This document shows positions 44,614 to 53,456 of a stretch of DNA of 64,000 bases, in pieces. Within the stretch, counting starts at the first letter, position 1. Each line of letters opens with the position of its first letter. The notes under the pieces were generated by a model that saw nothing but the letters and a program-made list of their open reading frames with translations, was not told the DNA's origin and made no database searches. A program made the position numbers and the translations under genes. This DNA comes from Roseovarius aestuarii (GTDB lineage Bacteria; Pseudomonadota; Alphaproteobacteria; Rhodobacterales; Rhodobacteraceae), in assembly GCA_027214255.1 (NCBI GenBank), contig JAPWHL010000003.1, positions 62,001 to 126,000 of the forward strand. The letters are read 5' to 3'.

Positions 44614-45554
44614 CTGCGTTTTCCCCGCATCAACAGGATCAAGAATACGCCGCCGCCGACGACATCAACCACGACGATCAGGGGCGTTGACAGGCCCAGA
44701 ACGCGTTCCAGAACGAACTGCCCGCCCACCAAGGTAATTGCGGAAATCAACGCGGCCGAGGGCAGCAACACTGCGTGAGACGCCGTGGGCGTGATCATAT
44801 GCGCCAAACTAACAACGAGCAGCCCCATAAAGGCCATTGGGCCGACAAGCGCCGTCGAGACGGACACCAGAACCGCAATTATGATCAACGCCTGAAACAT
44901 ACCGCGCTGCGGATTTTCGCCCAGATTGATGGCGGCATCCGGCCCCAGGGCCAGCACATCCAGCCGGTGGCGCATACGCCATGTGGCAATCAAGGCAGCG
45001 CAGGTTAACACACTTGCGATGGCCAGCAATTCGACCTCGATCCGTGCGAACCGTGCATACGAACTGATTTGAATGACGGCATATTCGTTCGGATCAATCA
45101 TGCGTTGCAGAAAATCGGTGATAGCCCGAAACAGAACGGCAAAGATGATCCCGGTCAGGATCATCCGCATTAGGTCGCCTCTGGCACGGGTCAACAATGA
45201 TCCAAACAAAGCCAAGGCCGCGACCAGCATAAGTGTGGTGTTGAAAACAAACTGACCAACGGCTGGCAATTGTAGAAACACTTGGCCACCCAGAAGGTAG
45301 ACAAGAATGGTCACGATCAGCACATACAGGGCGTCAAACCCCATGATCGCCGGCGTCAGAATACGGTTCTGCGTTATCGTCTGGAACAGCACGGTTGCCG
45401 TGGATACCGCTATGGCCACCAGCAGCAACGCAATCAGCTTGTTTCCCCGAAACGGTAGAACAAACGCCCAGTTGCCCCGCGCGCCCAGCAATAGATACCC
45501 CGCGATACAGCCACCCAGAAACAGGGCCAGAAGACACAAACGCTTACTGTGCAT
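44610..45554 (-). CDS. Iron-chelate ABC permease (FecCD family), second subunit
   Basis: From the ATG at 45554 (MHSKRLCLLALF) this is a 314-residue FecCD-type permease with several hydrophobic helices and the family segments TPAIMGFDALYVLIVTILVY and STALVGPMAFMGLLVVSLAH. It overlaps the first permease by 11 bases. The longer frame from 45665 would run 122 bases into that gene and is rejected. The pair resembles YclN/YclO and CeuB/CeuC permeases for catecholate-type chelates. Confidence 0.9.
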   Translation of the reverse strand: MHSKRLCLLALFLGGCIAGYLLLGARGNWAFVLPFRGNKLIALLLVAIAVSTATVLFQTITQNRILTPAIMGFDALYVLIVTILVYLLGGQVFLQLPAVGQFVFNTTLMLVAALALFGSLLTRARGDLMRMILTGIIFAVLFRAITDFLQRMIDPNEYAVIQISSYARFARIEVELLAIASVLTCAALIATWRMRHRLDVLALGPDAAINLGENPQRGMFQALIIIAVLVSVSTALVGPMAFMGLLVVSLAHMITPTASHAVLLPSAALISAITLVGGQFVLERVLGLSTPLIVVVDVVGGGVFLILLMRGKRR

Positions 45555-46491
45555 GGCGCCGAGGTGCGTAGAGCAGCCACAAAAAGACGACCGCGCCCAA
45601 TATGCCAAAAACCGACCCCACAGGAATTTCATAGGGGTAGCGGACCAAGCGCCCGACGATGTCACTGGCCAGAACCAAGATGGCGCCGCTCATCGCAGTC
45701 ATTGGCAGGGTCAGGCGCAGATTGTCCCCGGCCAGACGCGACACGATGTTCGGTACGACCAGCCCAACAAACGGGATCATTCCAACAGTTACAACTGTCA
45801 GCGCCGTCACAATGGAAATGGACAACAGTCCCAGCACGACCACTTGGGTATAGTTCAGCCCAAGGCTGACGCTAACAGTGCGCCCCATTCCGACAATCGC
45901 GAATTGATCGGCCGCCAAATAGCTCAGAGCGCCAACGGCGGCGGCGACCCAAAGCAATTCGTACCGTCCTTGCAGAATGCCCGAAAATTCGCCGTTCATC
46001 CATATCTGGATATATTGCAGAAGATCCGCCTGAAATGCGACGAAGGTGACGCATGCACCGATGATTGCGCCGTAGATCAACCCAACCAACGGCACCAACA
46101 GCGGTTGCGTCGGGGGTAATCTCTGGACAATCGCCAAGAACCCCGCGCTGGTCGCCAATGCTGTGAATGAGGCCATCGCCATTTTGGCCAGAATTGGCGC
46201 GTCAGGCGCAAAGAGCGTGACCAACAAGATTCCCAGCGCCGCGCCCTGTCCTGTTCCGGCGGTCATCGGTTCGACAAACCGATTGCGCACCAGCATTTGC
46301 AGTATCGCTCCACATATCGCCAAGGCACCACCGGTGATCACCACGGCAATTGTACGCGGTCCGCGACTGATCGCCAGCAGGCGCAGCGCCTCGGGGTCAG
46401 ACCACAGTGTCGACACGCGCACTTCAGCCACCCCGACAAAAAGCGAGACCACCGATAGTGCGATCAGCAACAAAACAACGGTCAGACGCAT
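45544..46491 (-). CDS. Iron-chelate ABC permease (FecCD family), first subunit
   Basis: This 315-residue permease has FecCD features: SRGPRTIAVVITGGALAICG, LVRNRFVEPMTAGTGQGAAL and MIPFVGLVVPNIVSRLAGDN. It follows the binding-protein gene by only four bases and pairs with the second permease to form the import channel. Confidence 0.92.
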   Translation of the reverse strand: MRLTVVLLLIALSVVSLFVGVAEVRVSTLWSDPEALRLLAISRGPRTIAVVITGGALAICGAILQMLVRNRFVEPMTAGTGQGAALGILLVTLFAPDAPILAKMAMASFTALATSAGFLAIVQRLPPTQPLLVPLVGLIYGAIIGACVTFVAFQADLLQYIQIWMNGEFSGILQGRYELLWVAAAVGALSYLAADQFAIVGMGRTVSVSLGLNYTQVVVLGLLSISIVTALTVVTVGMIPFVGLVVPNIVSRLAGDNLRLTLPMTAMSGAILVLASDIVGRLVRYPYEIPVGSVFGILGAVVFLWLLYAPRRHAQ

Positions 46492-46495
46492 TGCG

Positions 46496-47386
46496 CTATT
46501 CGTCCCGTAGTGCCGCCAGAATTTCGTCTACCGTCATCGACATGGATTGAATGCCGCCCCCGGCAATGTAAATCGGGGCCGAACTCAGATAGATCACGCG
46601 ACCGGTTTTCCAAGCTTTCGTTTCCCGGACCAAGGCGTTGTCCAATGTCGTTTGCGCGTGTGCCCCATCTTGGCCCACAGCCGCCAGACGGTCGATCACA
46701 AGCAGGATGTCCGGATCAACCTCGCGGATGTACTCAAAGCTGATGGCCTCGCCGTGGGTGGTTTGCTCGACCGCAGGGGCCGCTTCGGGCAGGTCCAGCG
46801 CATCGTGCAGCCAACCAAACCGCCCGCCGGCTCCATAGGCGCTGACCTTGGGGCCGTTGGTCATCACGATCAGTGCGTTGCCCTTGCCCGCAACAACCGC
46901 CTTGGTTGTTTCCAGCTTTTCCGCAAAATCTGTGGCCAGTGTCTTGGCTTCGACCTGTTTGTCAAAAATTGCACCATAGGCCGCCAGTCGCGCCAGCCCC
47001 TGGCCAACCGTGTCTTCCCAGATCGTCATGTCCAGTGTTGGTGCGATTCTCTCTAGTTCTGATACTTGCCCTGATGAGCGTCCCCCCGCGATAATCAGAT
47101 CCGGGTTCAGCGCGAAAATGGCCTCAAAATCGGGTTCAAACAGCGATCCGATCGGCGTTGTCTCTGATGCGGCCTGCCCTAGAAACGGCAGAAAGATCGG
47201 CCGGATCAGCCCTTGAACAGGGACGCCCAGTGCGGTCAGCGTGTCAAACGCGGCCAAGTCGAGAACCGCTATTGTTTCAGGGGATTGTGCAACATCCACG
47301 GACCCTGTGTAACTGTCGACCGCCACCGTTTGTGCATGGGCGAATGAGGTCATCAATCCGAGGGCCAAACAGAACATTCTAAGCAT
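46496..47386 (-). CDS. Periplasmic iron-chelate binding protein (FecB/CeuE-like)
   Basis: From the ATG at 47386, with AAGGAAT before it, this is a 296-residue protein with a signal peptide (MLRMFCLALGLMTSFAHAQ) and the type III binding fold used for siderophores: ETIAVLDLAAFDTLTALGVPV, FEPDFEAIFALNPDLIIAGG and IREVDPDILLVIDRLAAVG. No lipobox cysteine precedes the mature protein. The likeness to CeuE/YclQ suggests catecholate-type ligands, inferred from overall pattern. Confidence 0.9.
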   Translation of the reverse strand: MLRMFCLALGLMTSFAHAQTVAVDSYTGSVDVAQSPETIAVLDLAAFDTLTALGVPVQGLIRPIFLPFLGQAASETTPIGSLFEPDFEAIFALNPDLIIAGGRSSGQVSELERIAPTLDMTIWEDTVGQGLARLAAYGAIFDKQVEAKTLATDFAEKLETTKAVVAGKGNALIVMTNGPKVSAYGAGGRFGWLHDALDLPEAAPAVEQTTHGEAISFEYIREVDPDILLVIDRLAAVGQDGAHAQTTLDNALVRETKAWKTGRVIYLSSAPIYIAGGGIQSMSMTVDEILAALRDE

Positions 47387-47512
47387 GCCGAATTCCTTGT
47401 AACGACGCATGGCTCACGAATGTTGGCTTTGCAAATGGTTGTGGTGGCACAGTTACGAAGGCATAGACCTCTTGTCCAGTCCGATGGGCGTTTACAATCG
47501 AAAGGAGCGGAA

Positions 47513-47800
47513 ATGCCGACCACCAAAGGGTATTACAAAACCGAAAACGGCTCAAAATACATGCAACAACTGTGCAAACATTTCGGTCACAAGATTGCCG
47601 TGGAATACGACACCGAAAAAGGATGGGCCGCGTTTGAAATGGGGACGGCTTACATGACAGCGGATGCCGAGGGTCTGACAGTGACTTGCGAGGTCAAAGA
47701 TCTGGCGGCCGTGCCCGCTGTGCACAACGTGATTGACCGCCATCTTGAAACCTTTGCGTTTCGCGAAGAGGTCAAAACGATGGAGTGGATCACCGAATAG
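47513..47800 (+). CDS. DUF2218 family protein
   Basis: This 95-residue protein begins MPTTKGYYKTENGSKYMQQL with AAAGGAG 5-6 bases before the ATG. It contains HFGHKIAVEYDTEKGWAAFEMG and a central cysteine (LTVTCEVKDL), matching DUF2218, a small alpha/beta family often found beside siderophore-uptake genes. It is divergent from the iron ABC operon and probably iron regulated. Function unknown. Confidence 0.85.
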   Translation: MPTTKGYYKTENGSKYMQQLCKHFGHKIAVEYDTEKGWAAFEMGTAYMTADAEGLTVTCEVKDLAAVPAVHNVIDRHLETFAFREEVKTMEWITE

Positions 47801-48107
47801 CGGCCTGTCTGGCGAATCAAAGCGGTGATCGCGGGGCCTGTGCCTCTTTTTCTGACTAAAAAAGTTGGAAACACGCGAATGATTGCCGGATTCACATAAG
47901 TATATGAAAGGTAATGATAAAATATCAAAAATATGGCGGCGAAAACATAATTGCGGTGATCCGACCCATGGTGAACCGTCTCAGTATCCTTGCAACTGTA
48001 AACCAGAGTGGGCATCAAGCACCCATGCGCCGCTAAGCCATCGTTAGGTATTTACTTTGCCGACATCGCCAGGCCGCATTTACTAATTTGATCTTACGGG
48101 AGCGCGT
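47801..48107. other. Gene-free AT-rich stretch upstream of the ExbB-ExbD-TonB operon
   Basis: I see no credible gene here. The segment 47880-47950 is strikingly AT-rich (for example AGTATATGAAAGGTAATGAT) and is the obvious place for an iron-responsive promoter of the following operon, but I could not match a Fur, RirA or Irr box with confidence. Confidence 0.5.
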
Positions 48108-48542
48108 ATGAGACAGTTTGGCATGAAGTTCATTTTTTCCCTGACACTGGCCGCTCTTGCAGCCCAGACAAGTGCGCAGGAAGTGGACTTGACCGGGAAA
48201 ATATCGGTGGAACTGAACGCAGCTGTCAGCACTGATACCTCCTGCACGTTGACATTTATGATCATCAACGGGCTGGACGCTCAGATCGACAAGGCTGTTT
48301 ATGAAACGGTGTTGTTTGACACTGATGGACAGGTCAATCGCCTGACGCTGTTTGATTTTGGAAGCCTGCCCCCCGCCCGCCCCCGCGTGCGTCAGTTCGC
48401 CGTGCACGAGATGTCTTGCGATCAATTGGGCCGGGTTTTGTTCAATGGCGCGAACACCTGCGAGGGTGCCGATCTGGAAGATGGAATTTGTGCCAAGGGG
48501 CTGACGCTGTCTAGCCGCACGAACATCGAGGTTCTGGGTTGA
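48108..48542 (+). CDS. Predicted periplasmic protein of unknown function in the TonB operon
   Basis: This 144-residue protein starts at an ATG preceded by GGAG. It has a Sec signal peptide (residues 1-23, TSAQ) and a small beta-rich mature domain with four cysteines (46, 104, 118, 128), enough for two disulfides. The segment SCTLTFMIINGLDAQIDKAV...VLFDTDGQVNRL recalls conserved periplasmic proteins sometimes encoded before ExbB. It overlaps the ExbB gene (TGATG), so it may modulate the energy-transducing complex. No assigned function. Confidence 0.78.
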   Translation: MRQFGMKFIFSLTLAALAAQTSAQEVDLTGKISVELNAAVSTDTSCTLTFMIINGLDAQIDKAVYETVLFDTDGQVNRLTLFDFGSLPPARPRVRQFAVHEMSCDQLGRVLFNGANTCEGADLEDGICAKGLTLSSRTNIEVLG

Positions 48543-49201
48543 TGGAAATGCTGGCCGAGTGGTTCGAGCCCCTGCGTCAGATTGCTGACGTAGGCGGCCC
48601 GGTTGTAGTCGTGCTGATGTGCGTGGCTGTTCTGGCCCTTGCGGTCACGATTTATAAGGTTTGGCAGTTTTGGATGGCCGGGGTCGGGCGCCACCGTGCG
48701 CTGCGCACCGCTGTACAGGCTTGGGATGGCGGGGACCGCACCACTGCGCGCACGGAGTTGGGCAGATCGACCAGCTATCTAGCGCCGGTAATCGATATGG
48801 CGCTGTCTGCGACACCGGATATGGTGACACGCCTTCAGGCCGACGCTGAAACGCGTTTTGCCAAACTGGAAAGTGGATTTCGTTTTCTGGATTCGGTCGC
48901 TCAGTTGGCGCCTCTTTTGGGGCTATTCGGAACTGTTCTAGGAATGATCGAGGCGTTCCAGTCCTTGCAAGATGCAGGCGCGCAGGTGGACCCGTCGATT
49001 CTTGCGGGCGGTATCTGGGTCGCCTTGTTGACCACAGCGGTAGGTCTGGTCGTTGCCATGCCCACGGCGCTGGTCCTAAGCTGGCTGGAAAGCCGGATGG
49101 AGGCCGAGCGCGTGATTGCGGACAAAGCGATTATGACCATCCTGCAACCCAGAGGCGTCTCTCCAACGGCCCAGCCGGACATGGTGGCCGCGCATGGCTA
49201 A
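48542..49201 (+). CDS. exbB: ExbB/MotA/TolQ family proton-channel protein
   Basis: This 219-residue inner-membrane protein has three hydrophobic segments (about 20-40, 115-140, 155-180) and the conserved LAPLLGLFGTVLGMIEAFQS and GIWVALLTTAVGLVVAMPTAL regions of ExbB. The ATG at 48542 is preferred to a TTG one codon earlier. It is followed by two ExbD genes and TonB, so it powers the outer-membrane receptors of this region rather than the Tol system. Confidence 0.9.
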   Translation: MEMLAEWFEPLRQIADVGGPVVVVLMCVAVLALAVTIYKVWQFWMAGVGRHRALRTAVQAWDGGDRTTARTELGRSTSYLAPVIDMALSATPDMVTRLQADAETRFAKLESGFRFLDSVAQLAPLLGLFGTVLGMIEAFQSLQDAGAQVDPSILAGGIWVALLTTAVGLVVAMPTALVLSWLESRMEAERVIADKAIMTILQPRGVSPTAQPDMVAAHG

Positions 49202-49571
49202 GGCACGGCGACGTCGGCGCAAATTGTCGATGACGTCGCTGATCGACGTGATCTTTTTGCTACTGCTGTTTTTCATGCTGACGTCGACTTTTTCAAAGTT
49301 TGCCGAGGTTGAGTTGTCGGCGGCGGGTTCTGGTGCGCAGGTCCAATCCGATGCCCCTCCGTTGTTTTTACAACTTGGGACCGATCAATTGCGTTTGAAT
49401 GGTCAGGCCGTTGATCTGGCCAATCTGGCGGCGTCCCCCTTGGCCGATGCCGAGGAGGGCACTGTATTGTTGATCAGTCTTGAGGCGCAGGTTGATGCAC
49501 AACGTCTGACGGATCTCCTTGTTGCATTGCGGGGCCTGCCGCGCTTGCGTGTTACAGTTCTAGGGGCCTAA
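49194..49571 (+). CDS. exbD: ExbD family protein, first copy
   Basis: This 125-residue protein has a basic N-terminus, then SMTSLIDVIFLLLLFFMLTS with the conserved membrane aspartate, and a periplasmic domain. It overlaps the ExbB stop by eight bases. A second ExbD gene follows, so the two probably form a heterodimer in the channel. Confidence 0.9.
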   Translation: MAKARRRRRKLSMTSLIDVIFLLLLFFMLTSTFSKFAEVELSAAGSGAQVQSDAPPLFLQLGTDQLRLNGQAVDLANLAASPLADAEEGTVLLISLEAQVDAQRLTDLLVALRGLPRLRVTVLGA

Positions 49572-49574
49572 GCC

Positions 49575-49964
49575 ATGCGCAAACTTGCTAAGGCAAAACC
49601 ACAACGCGAACCGACCATTGCATTGATCAATATCGTGTTCCTGATGCTGGTCTTCTTCATGGTCGCGGGCACGTTGGCGCAACCGTTGGACCCCGCGCTG
49701 ACACTTGTGCAAACGCAGGATCTGGAGGGGCGTGCGCCACCTGATGCACTGGTTGTGCATGCTGATGGACGTATTGCCTATCGCGGGACGGACCAAACCG
49801 ATGCCGCAGCATTTATCGCAACCCTGACCGAAGAAGAGCGCGCGGTTGTCCGGCTGGTCCCTGACCGTGCCTTATCGGCGCAGACATTGGTCGCGTTGAC
49901 GCGCGATCTGCGCACTGCAGGGGCGCAAAAGGTGATGCTTGTGACGGAACGGGGCCTACAATGA
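49575..49964 (+). CDS. ExbD family protein, second copy
   Basis: This 129-residue protein has the ExbD topology: a short basic N-terminus, a transmembrane helix ALINIVFLMLVFFMVAGTLA and a periplasmic domain with DRALSAQTLVALTRDLRTAG. In the membrane helix the usual aspartate is replaced: the segment reads IALINIVF, with Asn at the position occupied by Asp in the first copy (SLIDVIF). This suggests that it is the structural, non-proton-carrying partner. It overlaps the TonB gene by four bases. Confidence 0.88.
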   Translation: MRKLAKAKPQREPTIALINIVFLMLVFFMVAGTLAQPLDPALTLVQTQDLEGRAPPDALVVHADGRIAYRGTDQTDAAAFIATLTEEERAVVRLVPDRALSAQTLVALTRDLRTAGAQKVMLVTERGLQ

Positions 49965-51043
49965 TCGCCAGCTCTAATTCGGCCAAAGCCCTCTCTTTGA
50001 TCTTGTCGCTGGCACTGCTGGTCGGCGGCGTGATGTGGGGCGCGCCACCGATGACGGTCGAACTGGAAGGGGGGGGCGAATCCGCCGCCGCTAAAATGGG
50101 ATCGACATTTGAGGATATGGCTGCGGGCACGCTAAGCCCTGAACCGGTCGAAGATGTTACCCAAACTCCGCCGCCCCCGGACACAGCGGACCCGGTGGAA
50201 AGCGTTCGGGAAACCGTGCCCGAACCGGTTGAGGTCACGCCAACGGTTCAGCCACAAGAAACGCAAACGGGGGATGTTCCAGAGCCTGCGCAAACGGTTG
50301 CGACGCCCCCGGTTGAACAACCAATCACCCCTCAGATCGCGGTGACGGCCGCTCCGGCGCCCGATGCGCTGGTACCTATGGCTGCTGAACCACTCAAGCC
50401 GTTGACCGCCGCACCTACGGTGCCGATTGCGACGCCGGTGGCGCCTGAGCAGCTAAAGCCGCTTGAACACACGAGCATGGCCGTTGCGCAGCCTGTCGAA
50501 ACCATCCAATCCCAAGAACCGGCGACAACTGCACCGCAAAAATCTCTGCGCCCGAAACAACGCGATCCCGAGAAGGCCGCAAAAATTGTCGCAGCCCGTC
50601 CTGAACCGGTAAAATCAAAACCCAAGCCCAAGCCCAAGCCTAAATCGGCCGCGGCCAAACCCAAATCGCAGCCCGGGAATGCCCAGCGTAACAACACGCA
50701 AGGAGCCACAAACGGAACCAACCAAAAGTCCAAGGCCAAGACCCAAGGCACCGCGAAAAAGGCAGCAGCCCAAAGCGGTAACGCAGCTATCAGCAACTAC
50801 CCCGGTAAGGTCATGCGCCGCATTGCTCGCGTTTCAAAGCCACGTGTGAATGCGCGCGGGACTGCGTTGATTGCGTTCTCGGTTTCGGCCAGTGGCGGAC
50901 TCGCGAGGGTGTCGGTTGCACGTAGTTCCGGCTCGGCGGCGCTGGACAAGGCGGCGATGGGGGTGATCCGTAAAGCCGCGCCATTCCCCGCCCCACCAAA
51001 GGGGGCAAAGCGCCAATTCACGATCAGCATCAAAGGCCGCTAG
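49961..51043 (+). CDS. tonB: TonB energy-transducing protein
   Basis: This 360-residue protein has an N-terminal membrane anchor (about 8-28), a very long Pro/Lys/Ala/Thr-rich periplasm-spanning spacer including KPKPKPKPKSAAAKPKSQ, and a C-terminal TonB domain (about 275-360) with YPGKVMRRIARVSKPRVNAR and DKAAMGVIRKAAPFPAPP. It is translationally coupled to the ExbD pair and would energise the two receptors at 39.7 and 41.9 kb. The spacer is longer than in E. coli TonB. Confidence 0.92.
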   Translation: MIASSNSAKALSLILSLALLVGGVMWGAPPMTVELEGGGESAAAKMGSTFEDMAAGTLSPEPVEDVTQTPPPPDTADPVESVRETVPEPVEVTPTVQPQETQTGDVPEPAQTVATPPVEQPITPQIAVTAAPAPDALVPMAAEPLKPLTAAPTVPIATPVAPEQLKPLEHTSMAVAQPVETIQSQEPATTAPQKSLRPKQRDPEKAAKIVAARPEPVKSKPKPKPKPKSAAAKPKSQPGNAQRNNTQGATNGTNQKSKAKTQGTAKKAAAQSGNAAISNYPGKVMRRIARVSKPRVNARGTALIAFSVSASGGLARVSVARSSGSAALDKAAMGVIRKAAPFPAPPKGAKRQFTISIKGR

Positions 51044-51215
51044 AAGGGCGCTGCGACCTGATTGGGCCAGAAGACTGCTGGGGATGCGGTGCAGTCGATG
51101 GTAATTATGGGGGTGGTGGGCGGCTCCTTTACCTCGTTATCGTTGAAAGATAAGGTTCCGAGGTTCTTGTCGGGACGTCCTCATGGTCATGCAGTTGACG
51201 GCGGTGGTGTAAGTT

Positions 51216-52181
51216 ATGCTCTTATCTGACATCAAGCTGCAGTATCTTGAGACCTTCAAACTGGTTGCCAGCTCGGGGTCGTTAAAACACGCGGCCAAGG
51301 AAACCGGGGTATCGAAAAGCACTGTTTCGTACCATCTCAAGTCATTGGAAGATCAGCTGAACGTACAGCTGCTGGACCATTCCCACCGTCCAATGCGATT
51401 GACTGCGGCTGGAAAGAACTTTGTCCGTTACGTCGATGAGATGCTGGCCGTCCTGCGCAAGGCCGAGGCGGACATAACCATGGAAGACGTGGTGAACATC
51501 CGGTCATTGCGTATGGCCCAAACCCACGAGTTTGATAGCGACATCGCACCAAATCTGGCGGTATTCTTGGCAACGCGCATGCCAAAATGCGAATTTTCCC
51601 TGCACGCACGATCCAGCAACGAAATTTTGGATATGTTGGAAAACCGCATGCTGGATTTCGGGATCGGAAGTCGCCCTCCCACGCTTCCCGAAGGTTTGGA
51701 AGAGTACCAGTTGCTGAACGATCCGTTTGTCTTGGCCGTGCCGATCAGTTCGCAGGCGTCTCCTTCGGACTTTCTTCAAGGTAAGGTCGATCTGCCATTT
51801 TTACGCTTTTACCGCGATCAGTTGATCAGCACGCAGATCGACACCCAGTTACGCAGGCTGCGCGTTTCGCTGCCCAGCCGGTTTGAATTTGAAAGCCATC
51901 AATCCATGATGGCGGTGGTCGCCGCCGGGCTGGGTTGGACCATTACGACCCCTTTGGGGTACACGCGCGCGCAGCGTTTTCAGAAAGCCGTGCGTCTGTG
52001 TAAATTCCCTGATGCCGCATTTTCGCGTACGTTTTCACTATTTGTCACGCGTGAACACTCGGACGCGATGGCACAGATCGTTGCCCAGACATTTCGCTCG
52101 ATGATCAAACAACAGCTTATCCAACCGATGTTGCAACAGCATCCATGGCTGGCCGGTTCCCTGTCCTTGATTGATGACTAG
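51216..52181 (+). CDS. LysR family transcriptional regulator
   Basis: This 321-residue regulator has an N-terminal winged helix (LETFKLVASSGSLKHAAKET, then GVSKSTVSYHLKSLEDQL) and a LysR-type effector domain. It precedes the TRAP/amidase/YcaO operon in the same direction with a 181-base gap and probably controls it. Direct repeats (GTACAACAC) in that gap are candidate recognition elements. The C-terminal MIKQQLIQPMLQQHPWLAGS extends somewhat beyond the usual end. Confidence 0.88.
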   Translation: MLLSDIKLQYLETFKLVASSGSLKHAAKETGVSKSTVSYHLKSLEDQLNVQLLDHSHRPMRLTAAGKNFVRYVDEMLAVLRKAEADITMEDVVNIRSLRMAQTHEFDSDIAPNLAVFLATRMPKCEFSLHARSSNEILDMLENRMLDFGIGSRPPTLPEGLEEYQLLNDPFVLAVPISSQASPSDFLQGKVDLPFLRFYRDQLISTQIDTQLRRLRVSLPSRFEFESHQSMMAVVAAGLGWTITTPLGYTRAQRFQKAVRLCKFPDAAFSRTFSLFVTREHSDAMAQIVAQTFRSMIKQQLIQPMLQQHPWLAGSLSLIDD

Positions 52182-52304
52182 ACGTTTTGGTGTTTCCGCG
52201 TGCAATAATTTAGGAACTAGATTTCATAAATTTGCGATTTTGTAGATTCTGCTCCACCTTTTGACGAAAATGTTGAACCTCTCGCAAAGGTCAGAACGGT
52301 TCGT

Positions 52305-52351
52305 GTACAACACCTAAAGTTTAAGAAGCCGACTGACATGACGTACAACAC
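52305..52351 (+). promoter_or_regulatory. Direct repeats upstream of the TRAP/amidase/YcaO operon
   Basis: The 9-base word GTACAACAC occurs at 52305-52313 and 52343-52351, 38 bases apart, and ends 12 bases before the first start codon of the operon. Possible roles are regulator binding or an mRNA leader element. Confidence 0.35.
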
Positions 52352-52362
52352 GGGAGCAAATA

Positions 52363-53367
52363 ATGTTTACACGCTTTATCAAGAATTTCCGGAACACGGC
52401 TGTTGCCGCTGTTTCTGTCGTCATGCTCGGCGGCACCGCGATGGCGGCCGAAAAAACGATTCGTATTGGATTCGCAGATGTCGAAGGCGGCCCGTATGAC
52501 ATGGCTGCCCAGACTTTTAAGAAAGAACTTGAGGCATCCAGTAACGGTTCTATCGAAGTGAAGGTGCTTTGCTGTCACCAAATGGGCGGCGAACAAGAGA
52601 TGTTCCAGAAAATGCAGTTGGGCACTTTGGATGCCGCCATTCTGGGGCAAAACAATGCAAGCGCCTTCTTCCCGTTGATGGATACAATGGTCTTGCCCTA
52701 TGTCTTCCGAAGCTACGAGCACGCCGAAGCCGTGGCTGACGGGCCAGTTGCGGATATCATCCGCGAAAAGATGGCGGCGCAAACCGGCGTACATATGATG
52801 GACGTGGTTATCATCGGCTTTCGCAGTATCATAAACTCTAAACGTGACATCAAAAGCTTCGATGATATTGCCGGCCTGCGCTATCGTGTTCCCAAGAACG
52901 AAGTCATGATCGATACCTATCGGGCATTCGGGGCAGACCCGACGCCTATTGCTTGGTCGGATACCGTGACAGCGTGGCAAACGGGTATCGTGGATGGTGG
53001 CGATCTGGGGATCGTGTTCATGGAAAGTCAAAAGTTCTCGGACATCTCGAAACATCTGGCGATGACAGAGCATTTTACGAACATGTCCATGATGTTTCTC
53101 AGTGATGCGGCGTATCAAAAACTGACACCACAGGAACGCGAACTTGCTGCGGCTGCGTCCAAGAAAGCATCTCAAGCCTCTCGTGCGCTTAATATCAAGC
53201 TGGAAGGCGAAGCGATTTCGGCAATGTTGGCCAAAGGCGTCGTTCAGACCTTTCCGGACAAGGCCCCGTTCATCGAGGCGTCCAAGACCGTTTGGGAAGA
53301 TTTCTTTGAGGAAAAAGGCGACGAGTTCCGTGATTTCCTTGCCATGATCCAAGCCGTCGAAGGCTGA
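52363..53367 (+). CDS. TRAP transporter substrate-binding protein (DctP-like)
   Basis: This 334-residue periplasmic receptor has a signal peptide (VAAVSVVMLGGTAMAA, cleavage near 29) and the DctP family pattern: MGGEQEMFQKMQLGTLDAAI, MDTMVLPYVFRSYEHAEAV, GLRYRVPKNEVMIDTYRAFGADPTPI, and the arginine (about residue 188) that binds the carboxylate of most TRAP ligands. The ligand may be a formamide-type compound or the acid it carries, judging by the downstream amidohydrolase. A small Cys pair CCH near residue 62 is unusual. Confidence 0.9.
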   Translation: MFTRFIKNFRNTAVAAVSVVMLGGTAMAAEKTIRIGFADVEGGPYDMAAQTFKKELEASSNGSIEVKVLCCHQMGGEQEMFQKMQLGTLDAAILGQNNASAFFPLMDTMVLPYVFRSYEHAEAVADGPVADIIREKMAAQTGVHMMDVVIIGFRSIINSKRDIKSFDDIAGLRYRVPKNEVMIDTYRAFGADPTPIAWSDTVTAWQTGIVDGGDLGIVFMESQKFSDISKHLAMTEHFTNMSMMFLSDAAYQKLTPQERELAAAASKKASQASRALNIKLEGEAISAMLAKGVVQTFPDKAPFIEASKTVWEDFFEEKGDEFRDFLAMIQAVEG

Positions 53368-53456
53368 TCAGCAATCCTTACCGAGAGTCGTTGTAAAGCG
53401 GGCTCTCGGTCCTTCACCAATACTCCCCACACTGCGACGGGCCCCACAGCCCGAGG

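Noticed and set aside
45307..46119. 270-residue plus-strand frame inside the FecCD permease genes
   Set aside because: Composition is Arg/Gln/Asn rich without structure, and it lies antisense to two overlapping permease genes.
52321..53352. 343-residue open frame antisense to the DctP-like gene
   Set aside because: Shadow frame; the plus-strand frame has a signal peptide and family motifs.
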